This document shows, one piece after another, positions 1 to 7,000 of a stretch of 36,669 nucleotides of DNA. The stretch comes from Burkholderiales bacterium (GTDB lineage Bacteria > Pseudomonadota > Gammaproteobacteria > Burkholderiales > Casimicrobiaceae), in assembly GCA_031277215.1 (NCBI GenBank), contig JAITMR010000014.1:1-36669 (forward strand), read 5' to 3'. Each line of letters starts with the position of its first letter. Position 1 is the first letter of the stretch. The notes under the pieces are model-generated. The model was given only the letters and a program-made list of their open reading frames with translations. It made no database searches and was not told the origin of the DNA. Position numbers and translations under genes: made by a program.

Positions 1-118
1 CGATGTAGGTGTAGGGCGTTTCTTTTTGGTTGAGATGGCGCAGCAACGCGATTAAAACACAGTGTTTGAGGATATCGGCGTGGTTGCCGGCGTGAAAGGC
101 GTGACGGTAACTGAGCAT
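1..118 (-). CDS. rlmJ: 23S rRNA (adenine2030-N6)-methyltransferase, N-terminal part
   Basis: This is the first 39 codons of a leftward gene that runs off the start of the window. Its start codon is the ATG read from 118 to 116. The protein begins MLSYRHAFHAGNHADILKH, which matches the characteristic start of RlmJ, where a Tyr-Arg-His-x-Phe-His-Ala-Gly-Asn stretch precedes the methyltransferase fold. RlmJ methylates A2030 of 23S rRNA and is non-essential. No strong ribosome-binding site is visible upstream of the start. The catalytic part lies outside the window, so only the family assignment can be made. Confidence 0.85.
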   Translation of the reverse strand, partial: MLSYRHAFHAGNHADILKHCVLIALLRHLNQKETPYTYI

Positions 119-246
119 GAGAGGTTTCAGCCGATTTAAGAAGTAGCGGTAATGGTGCCATCGCCAAGACTTTTTGTCATGGTTTTCTCAAAAATGACGA
201 GGAGAGCTGTTTCAGCAGGGGTGGAGTTCGGGTCTATTAACGTAGC

Positions 247-280
247 ACTGTTTCCGCGCATCGCGTTGCGTGGAAACAGT
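247..280. other. Strong hairpin upstream of the flavin oxidoreductase
   Basis: Positions 247-259 and 268-280 form a 13-bp stem with one G-U pair around an 8-nt loop. No T-run follows on either strand, so it is not a standard intrinsic terminator. It lies between the divergent rlmJ (start at 118) and the flavoprotein promoter near 358. It could be a transcript-end structure or a protein-binding palindrome. The rest of 119-398 shows no gene. Confidence 0.5.
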
Positions 281-357
281 TAACAGATCCTAAAGTATAA
301 GGGGTGGCAAGCGCTGGTTACAGTTTTTCTTGAGGCGAAAGAGTGGCTTAGGCGTTG

Positions 358-366
358 TGCTAGAAT
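358..366 (+). promoter_or_regulatory. Extended -10 promoter element
   Basis: TGC followed by TAGAAT at 361-366 is a good extended -10 element. No convincing -35 hexamer is present, as is common for extended -10 promoters. Transcription would start near 373, ahead of the AGGGA at about 384-388 and the GTG start at 399. It therefore argues against the longer reading frame that opens with a TTG at 330. Confidence 0.45.
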
Positions 367-398
367 TAACGATAATTTTTCCTAGGGACATAACCGCC

Positions 399-1595
399 GT
401 GGTAAACGAACTTTTCAAAAGGATGGTGGAGCACCATCTGTCTCCGCTGGTTTTCAAAGGTCGTCAGTTGTTGCCGATCGTCCAGGGGGGCATGGGTATC
501 GGCGTCTCGGCGCACCGGCTGGCGGGAACGGTCGCCAGCTTGGGCGCAGTGGGGACGATTGCCAGCATTGACTTGCGGCGCCATCACGAGGATCTGATGG
601 AAATCAGCAACCACGCCGACAAGAAGACGGTGGACGACGCTAATCTGGTCGCGCTCGATCGTGAGATCAAGGCGGCGCAGGCATTGGCGCAGGGAGCCGG
701 GATGATTGCGGTCAACGTGATGCGGGCGGTGTCCGAATACGCAAACTATGTTCGTCAGTCTTGCCGTAGCGGCGCTGACGCGATTGTGATGGGGGCGGGG
801 TTGCCGCTCGATTTGCCCGATCTGATTGACGAGAAGCCGAGCATCGGTCTGATTCCGATCTTGTCGGACGCCCGCGGCATTCAGTTGGTCATCAAAAAAT
901 GGACACGCAAAGGGCGGCTGCCCGACGCGGTGGTGATCGAACATCCGCGTTACGCTGCCGGCCATTTGGGCGCGGCCAAGGTTGAGGATCTCAACGATCC
1001 GCGTTTCGATTTCGAGAGAGTGTTGCCGGCGATGCACGAATTTTTCCGTGCCGAAGGAATCAGCGAAAAAGAGGTGCCGCTGATTGTGGCTGGTGGAATC
1101 AACTCGCACGAGCGGGTACGGGAATTGTTGGACATGGGGGCTTCCGGTGTGCAGTTGGGGACGGCGTTTGCTGTGACGCAGGAAGGCGACGCGGCAGAAT
1201 CGTTCAAGCGGGTGTTGCTTGATGCCAAGCCGGAAGAGATGGTGGAATTCATCAGCGTGGCCGGTTTGCCAGCGCGGGCGGTGCGTACACCCTGGCTCGA
1301 CAATTACCTCAAGTTCCTGCCGAAACTGGCGGCAGTGGCGCACAAAAAGCCGCGCTGTTCGGTAAAGTTTGACTGCCTGTCGCAGTGCGGTTTGCGCGAC
1401 GGTATCGCTAAAATCGGTCAGTTTTGTATTGACGTGCAATTAGCGGCGGCTCTGCGCGGTGACCGAATGAAGGGGTTGTTTTTCCGTGGGGCGTCGTCAC
1501 TGCCGTTCGGTTCGGAAATGCGGCCAGTGAAAGACTTGGTCGAATATCTGTTGACAGGTGCCAAGCCCGAAGCGCCGAAGCCGGCGGAAGCATGA
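399..1595 (+). CDS. NAD(P)H-dependent flavin oxidoreductase / nitronate monooxygenase family
   Basis: This is a cytosolic FMN-dependent TIM-barrel enzyme of the nitronate monooxygenase (2-nitropropane dioxygenase-like, YrpB/FabK-related) family. Visible signatures are an N-terminal IVQGGMGIG phosphate-binding motif, a central MGAGLP segment, the VAGGI strand and GVQLGTAF near the end of the barrel. The C-terminal part has a Cys-rich stretch (CSVKFDCLSQCGLRDG) seen in one branch of the family. The open frame extends back to a TTG at 330. I choose the GTG at 399 because AGGGA lies about 10 nt upstream and the likely promoter is at 358-366. Length is 398 residues from that start. The in-vivo substrate cannot be read from sequence: detoxification of alkyl nitronates or a reductase role are both possible. 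Confidence 0.8.
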   Translation: MVNELFKRMVEHHLSPLVFKGRQLLPIVQGGMGIGVSAHRLAGTVASLGAVGTIASIDLRRHHEDLMEISNHADKKTVDDANLVALDREIKAAQALAQGAGMIAVNVMRAVSEYANYVRQSCRSGADAIVMGAGLPLDLPDLIDEKPSIGLIPILSDARGIQLVIKKWTRKGRLPDAVVIEHPRYAAGHLGAAKVEDLNDPRFDFERVLPAMHEFFRAEGISEKEVPLIVAGGINSHERVRELLDMGASGVQLGTAFAVTQEGDAAESFKRVLLDAKPEEMVEFISVAGLPARAVRTPWLDNYLKFLPKLAAVAHKKPRCSVKFDCLSQCGLRDGIAKIGQFCIDVQLAAALRGDRMKGLFFRGASSLPFGSEMRPVKDLVEYLLTGAKPEAPKPAEA

Positions 1596-1720
1596 GGAAG
1601 GTATCAGGTATCAGCGGTCAGACACCCCACATCCTCATTCCAACCTTCTCCTTGAAGGGGGAAGGAGTGCATCTTCGCAGCTTCCGCCTTCGCGTGAGAT
1701 GATGCCTTTCTGATTCCTGA

Positions 1721-2257
1721 TTACGGGCACGGCACCGAAGTATTTTCAATGCGTACGCGGCCGGTAGCGGCCATCACGACTTTGATGACGTTTTGCTTTG
1801 GTGCACACACTTCAATGGTTCCCATTTGTAAAGCACCGTTTAGTCGCAGTGGCCTTCCGGTACTGACGAAAGAAATATAACTTCTGACTGGTTGGTTGCC
1901 GGTAGCGCTGAGTTTGGAAAAAGTGCCGGACGATTCGTAATGGATGATTGTATCGTCAACCTCCAGCGTACGGCCATTGGGACCGGGAAAAATAATCCAC
2001 CCTTGCTCCCAGCCACCGCTTTGGGTGCAGGTTTTCTGGTCGGCGGAAATGCAAATGGTGACGCGGTCGTTGCGTTTGGTCGCTTCAGTGCGGGCAATAG
2101 TGATGGCGTGGGCGATGGCTTTGGCCAAGTTGCGTTGACGGCTTTTGATAAGCCAGTCGCCCATTGACGGAGCGGCCATTGCCAGAGTTCCACTGACCAA
2201 GGCAAGGACAACGAGTAATTCGATCAGGTTGAAACCACGGTAACGCAAACGCTGCAT
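1721..2257 (-). CDS. GspH/FimT-family type IV pseudopilin
   Basis: A 178-residue minor pilin or pseudopilin. The N-terminus carries a class III prepilin signal: short basic leader MQRLRYRG, then FNLIELLVVLAL. Prepilin peptidase cuts after the Gly and methylates the Phe. The hydrophobic helix is followed by a soluble beta-rich domain with KAIAHAITIARTEATKRNDRVTIC, typical of GspH/FimT, and a C-terminal Cys pair. GGAAAG sits upstream of the start. It stands alone, with no other pilin or secretion gene adjacent, so whether it serves type IV pili (FimT-like) or type II secretion (GspH-like) is undecided. Prepilin status is well supported; the exact role is inference. Confidence 0.85.
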   Translation of the reverse strand: MQRLRYRGFNLIELLVVLALVSGTLAMAAPSMGDWLIKSRQRNLAKAIAHAITIARTEATKRNDRVTICISADQKTCTQSGGWEQGWIIFPGPNGRTLEVDDTIIHYESSGTFSKLSATGNQPVRSYISFVSTGRPLRLNGALQMGTIEVCAPKQNVIKVVMAATGRVRIENTSVPCP

Positions 2258-2470
2258 CGGTTTTTTTTCTTTCCATAAAAACCCCGAAACGATGGATGCA
2301 GGGTATCCTTGCCAAAATATGCGGCGAGGGTATAGGAGAGGGCAATTTATGTCAACAGCGTTGGCAGTAGGGGTTTTATGCGAAATATCCGGGCACGCCG
2401 CCTCATGGTACTAGCGCTGGCCTGCATACAGTGTGTACAATACTTAGTTTATTAAAAACCGGAACACTTG

Positions 2471-3214
2471 ATGGTTGCTGCAAAATACATCGTCGGTAAC
2501 TGGAAGCTGCATGGTAGCGTGCAAGAGAATGCTGTGCGCTTTGCCGCGTTGAAAGCAGGTTGCCAGCCCGGCGATACGCTGGCGGTGTGCGTGCCGTTTC
2601 CGTATCTGGCGCAGGCGCAACAGGCATTGCAAGGCAGCGCCATTGGCTGGGGTGCACAAAACGTCAGCGAACATGCGAAAGGCGCATTTACCGGTGAAGT
2701 GTCGGCGGCGATGTTGGCCGACTTCGGATGTGGCTGCGTTATTGTGGGGCATTCCGAGCGGCGCAGTCTTTATGGCGAAGATGATGCGACTGTCGCCCGC
2801 AAGGCGCAGGCAGTGGCGGAAGCAGGAATGATGCCGATTGTTTGCGTCGGAGAAACATTGTCCGAACGCGAGTGCGGCGACACGGCGCAAGTGGTGACGC
2901 GGCAGCTGGCGGCAGTGCTGGCCGACGCTTCGGAAGAATTAAAGCGCGGGCTGGTTGTTGCTTATGAACCGGTCTGGGCGATCGGCAGCGGTCGGGCAGC
3001 CAGCGAAGAAGATGTGCGTGAGGTTCATGCCTTGCTGCGCGGACAACTGGAGCAGGCTGGCGTGATCGGCGCCCGTTTGTTGTACGGTGGCAGTGTCAAG
3101 GCAAGCAACGCCGGGACATTATTGAATGTCGTCAACGTCGATGGCGCGTTGGTGGGAGGCGCATCACTTGACGCCGAAGAATTTTTAGCGATTGCTCAGG
3201 CCGCACGAGCCTGA
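2471..3214 (+). CDS. tpiA: Triosephosphate isomerase
   Basis: Interconverts glyceraldehyde-3-phosphate and dihydroxyacetone phosphate in glycolysis and gluconeogenesis. The 247-residue TIM barrel has the expected active site: Asn10 and Lys12 in GNWKLHG, His94 in VGHSERR and Glu166 in AYEPVWAIG. Phosphate-binding loops GGSVK and GGASL lie near the end. The ATG at 2471 is preferred over the TTG just before it, and GGAAC lies upstream. A TACAAT at 2436-2441 may be the -10 box. secG follows after 14 nt, and the pair is followed by tRNA-Leu, an arrangement widespread in betaproteobacteria. In the 213-nt gap before tpiA I see two tiny frames with plausible ribosome-binding sites (near 2349 and 2378) but nothing I would call a gene. 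Confidence 0.97.
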   Translation: MVAAKYIVGNWKLHGSVQENAVRFAALKAGCQPGDTLAVCVPFPYLAQAQQALQGSAIGWGAQNVSEHAKGAFTGEVSAAMLADFGCGCVIVGHSERRSLYGEDDATVARKAQAVAEAGMMPIVCVGETLSERECGDTAQVVTRQLAAVLADASEELKRGLVVAYEPVWAIGSGRAASEEDVREVHALLRGQLEQAGVIGARLLYGGSVKASNAGTLLNVVNVDGALVGGASLDAEEFLAIAQAARA

Positions 3215-3228
3215 TAGTGGAGTGAAAG

Positions 3229-3654
3229 ATGGGATTTCTTGAAAACATTTTTTGGGTTGTTCATATTCTGGTTGCCATAGCGATTTGCGGCGTTGTTCTT
3301 CTGCAACACGGCAAAGGCGCCGACATGGGCGCGGCGTTCGGAAGCGGTTCTGCCGGTAGTATTTTCGGCTCGGCGGGATCGGCCAACTTCCTGTCACGGA
3401 CGACGGCAGCTTTGGCAACGGTCTTCTTCGTGACGAGCCTTGGCTTGACCTACTATAGTGCACAACGTTCAGGATCAACGATCGGCGGAAGCATCATGGA
3501 TCGCGCCGTGAAAACGCAACCGGCGGAAACCGGATCAGCACAACCCGCCGATATACCTTTGGCGCCGTTCGATAGTGCGCCCGGGGCTTCCGATATTCCT
3601 GCTGTACCAGCGTCGCAAGAAAATTCTGTTGGAGATACAGTTCCGAATCCGTAA
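3229..3654 (+). CDS. secG: Preprotein translocase subunit SecG
   Basis: A 141-residue inner-membrane subunit of SecYEG, assisting SecA-driven protein export. Two transmembrane helices (roughly residues 5-23 and 55-75) flank the cytoplasmic loop with the family signature HGKGADMGAAFGSGS and GSANFLSRTTA. The tail after residue 85 is long, polar and low in complexity, as in many proteobacterial SecG proteins. GGAGTGAAAG precedes the ATG. It is co-transcribed with tpiA and followed 38 nt later by tRNA-Leu. Confidence 0.96.
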   Translation: MGFLENIFWVVHILVAIAICGVVLLQHGKGADMGAAFGSGSAGSIFGSAGSANFLSRTTAALATVFFVTSLGLTYYSAQRSGSTIGGSIMDRAVKTQPAETGSAQPADIPLAPFDSAPGASDIPAVPASQENSVGDTVPNP

Positions 3655-3692
3655 AAAAAAGCTACAATCGCGCACTTGAAAATGCGCGACTT

Positions 3693-3777
3693 GCCGACGT
3701 GGTGAAATTGGTAGACACGCTGTCTTGAGGGGGCAGTGGCGAAAGCCGTATGAGTTCGAGTCTCATCGTCGGCACCA
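3693..3777 (+). tRNA. tRNA-Leu (anticodon GAG)
   Basis: An 85-nt class II tRNA with encoded CCA. The acceptor arms GCCGACG and CGTCGGC pair fully. The anticodon stem CTGTC/GGCAG encloses loop TTGAGGG, giving anticodon GAG, and there is a long variable arm and a TTCGAGTCTC T-arm. It reads CUC and CUU codons. In many betaproteobacteria this tRNA is followed by the nuo operon; here it is followed by mobile-element debris, so it may have served as an integration or rearrangement site. Confidence 0.97.
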
Positions 3778-3813
3778 TAGCATGTAGCTTTACAACATCC
3801 AAGGAAGTCCATT

Positions 3814-3850
3814 AAAGCCAGAAAACTCAATGAGTTAACTGGCTTTTTTG
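3814..3850 (+). terminator. Intrinsic terminator after tRNA-Leu
   Basis: AAAGCCAG (3814-3821) pairs with CTGGCTTT (3839-3846), with an inner AACTC/GAGTT stem, and the T-run continues to about 3849. It would end the tpiA-secG-tRNA-Leu transcript and separates it from the mobile-element scar. Confidence 0.8.
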
Positions 3851-3866
3851 TTATTTCTCGTCCTAG

Positions 3867-4080
3867 AGCGTGTTGTCAATAGATATTTGCCCAAAGTGCA
3901 ATACATCTGATATGGGCAGCGGCAAGGAAGGAAGTCGTATTTTTGCATAGCGTGTGGCAATGCCAAGCTATTCTTTCAAATGCAGAAATGCATTCTCAAC
4001 GAGATGCCGAAGACGGTAGAGATGCTTGTCGTACTCTCGCGGTTCTTTGCGGTTCTTCCTCGGCGGAATCGCTTGCGCAA
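3867..4080 (-). pseudogene. Degenerate IS5-family transposase, C-terminal fragment
   Basis: Read leftward, this stretch encodes IPPRKNRKEPREYDKHLYR, then RHLVENAFLHLK, an in-frame TAG, LGIATRYAK, and after a one-base frameshift in an A-run NTTSFLAAAHIRCIALWANIY followed by TGA at 3878-3876. That is the recognisable C-terminal end of IS5-type DDE transposases, where the conserved Glu sits in the VENAF helix. The copy is disabled three ways: truncated at its 5' end near 4070, a stop in place of a Trp, and a frameshift. A CTAG at 3863-3866 followed by AGAGCGTGTTG could be a target duplication plus terminal repeat. The opposite strand of this fragment supplies the first 40 or so codons of the large frame on the plus strand. 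Confidence 0.75.
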
Positions 4081-7000
4081 GCGATTCCGGCGGCTGCGGA
4101 GCAGATCGCGGCAGCGCGGGAGGTGGGCGTCGATGTGGTCATACCGGTTGCCGATTTGGCTGTTGCGGAGGCGCGAGTACCAGAGCTCAAGGCGCTGAAT
4201 GATCATGTGAAAAACAGCCCCGAGGGTCTGAGCCGGGCGGACTCGCGGGCGATTATGGAAAGCGGCGAAGACCAGCGGGTTGAAGATTACGTCGCCGACA
4301 CGCTGGCCGCGATGGAGCAGCAGAACGCAGAGGACGCTTCACGTGAAACTGTGGTTAACGATCTGACTGAGCGTATCAGCGCCGCTCTGCCGGGATCACG
4401 CGACGCGAACAGGAAACGGGCTTCTATCATCGCCGCTTACTTTGCACGCCGCGCTCAAACGCTCGGTACGACTGCTGAGGAGCTGTACCGCGAGAACTTG
4501 CCTGTGTTTCGCTTCGGTGAGATTCCTGATCGGTCTATGCTCCAGCGCGGTCTTGAGATGGTTGGGCTTCGACAGAGGCCGGTGCCTGAGAATGTGGACT
4601 CGCTGTTTCAATCCGCCTATCACGGCAGCCCGCATCGGTTCGACAAGTTCTCTCTTGATAATATCGGAAGCGGAGAGGGCGCGCAGGCATATGGTTGGGG
4701 TTTGTACTTCGCTGGTGATAAAGAGGTTGCGGAGTATTACCGGAAAAAACTTTCTGACTACGAGGTGCGAGTTGACGGCGGCTCATTTAATGAAGAGAAC
4801 GCAGCGCATCGCGTTGCAAAAAGAATGCACGAAACGGGCTTTTCTCGTGAGCAGATGCTTGATACGACAAGGATCCGAGTAAGCAATCTGTTGCTGTATG
4901 ACAACGGCGGCAAAAATGGCTTGAGACACGCGACGGAAGAACTTTCTTTTCTTGAGTCCAGTGGAGACATACCTGTCGTTACTGGAGACTACAAGGGGCA
5001 ACTGTACGAAGCGGATATACCCAAAAACGATGTGCTGCTGGATTGGGATAAGCCCTTTTCTGAACAGCCGGAGAATGTACGAAAAGCCGTCGAGTCAAGT
5101 TTGCTTGCATGGGGCGAGAGCCACGCGGACGCGCGATTTCAGGCTTACGCAAACTCGCGTGGAATAACGCTGAGTCAAGCGATCAATGCATTTGAATATT
5201 CGCACCGTGAAAAAACAGCGATGAAACACGGCCTTGGAAGCGGAACCCCTGGATACAAAGCCTATAACTTTCTGACCTTGTTGCTTGGTGACGAAAAATC
5301 CGCCAGCGAATATCTCAACAGCCTTGGTATCAAAGGCGTCCGTTACCTTGACGGCAACAGCCGTGACAAAGGCGAGGGTTCGTACAATTACGTCATCTTC
5401 GACGATAGCGCTATTGAGGTGCTGGATAGGTTTTACCAGCGCTCACAAGAGCAAGGCACTGAGCTTGAGCAAGAGCTTCAAAAAGAGTTCGCGGACACCG
5501 AGAAAGCCTACGGCGGTCAACCGGCTTACGAGAAAGTGAAAGAGGCTGGCCGAACGAAACTGGATTATCGCCAGTGGGTTCATGTGCGTACGCCGAGGTT
5601 CAAGCAGTGGTTTGGGGATTGGGAAGCGGCGCGTGGTGTTCAGCAGCTTGATGGGATGCCCCCGGCCAATCTTGATGGCTTGGCTCAAGTAGAAGGCAAG
5701 AAGGGCGTAGAGGAAGTCTTCCGGGGCTTCGGCGAAGTGGAGAACAAGGCAGATGGCCGCAGCGTTGTTTTCCCTGTCGGTATGGCCGGGAAGATCGTCA
5801 GACACAAGGGCTTTGACGTAACAAGGATTGCAGGGGCTTTTGACAGACTATTTGCTGAGTCCGTTCCGATGGTTTCGGAGCTTGAGGTTCAGCGCGAAGG
5901 GCATAAGGATCACTCTGCAGGAACAGATGCGTATCATCACTACGCAGGGAGATTTGAGCTTGATGGAAAGCGATACTACATACGCTTTACTACGCAACGC
6001 CAGCACGCAAAGAAGGGTGAAGGCAGCAGTGTTTCGCATTCTGCGTTTGTTTCAGATGTAACGCTGTACGAAACAAGGGGCATCTCTCCCGCCCGTGTCC
6101 GGGTTATTGACCCGGGCGTGACGGTAACAGATACCCCTGTAGACCGTAAATTAGCACAGTGGCTGTCTGATGGCAACCCCGACAACGTCTCCAAGGTTGT
6201 CGATACTGTCACCGGGGAGCCGATGGTGGTGTATCACGGGACGAGCGAGCGAGGGCTGACTGTATTCGATTTGACGCAGGCGCGGCAGAACGCTGACATC
6301 CCGTCGTTTTTCTTCACAACTGAGCGTGAGGAGGCAGAAGGTTACGGCGGCAACGTCATCGAAGCTTTCTTAAACATACGCAACCCAACTGAAAAACCCA
6401 ATGCCAACATGCGCGGCAGTGAGGTGCGTCAACGACTTGAGGCAGAAGGTTTTGACGGAACGATTACAGAGGATGGTTACTCGACGGAATACGCGGCCTT
6501 CTCGCCCACCCAAATCAAATCTGCCACGGGCAACACTGGTGAATACGGCGCTGACAATCCGAATATATTTCATCAACGTTCAGCGGCCACACGCTTTGCG
6601 TTTGAGAAACGCATTGATGAGCTATACGCAGGAGCCAAGCCGAACAAGGAAGGTGTACGCGCTCTGGACGAAGGTGACGTTCTCACGATTACCGGATACG
6701 GCAACATGCCGGTTGTTATCAATGAGCGCCATGCAGTCGATGACGGGCAGTACAACCACGGTTTGACGGCAGAGGACTGGAAGAAGGTTCCTGAGTGGCT
6801 GGATAACCCTGTGGCCGTGTTTGAGCGTGCGAGAGATGGACATCTTACGCTGATTGCGCCAGAGAAGAAGAACGGCAGGGCGATAGTGATGGCGCTCGAG
6901 CCAGCCGTCGCCGCGCCAGAAGGCTACACAGGTGAGGCGAGACGGCATATAGTTCTTACGGTTTACCCGAAGGACAGTGGTGTATTGAGTTTGCGTTCAG

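Noticed and set aside
366..1439. 357-codon minus-strand frame opposite the flavin oxidoreductase
   Set aside because: It is the antisense shadow of a well-supported gene and shows no family signature.
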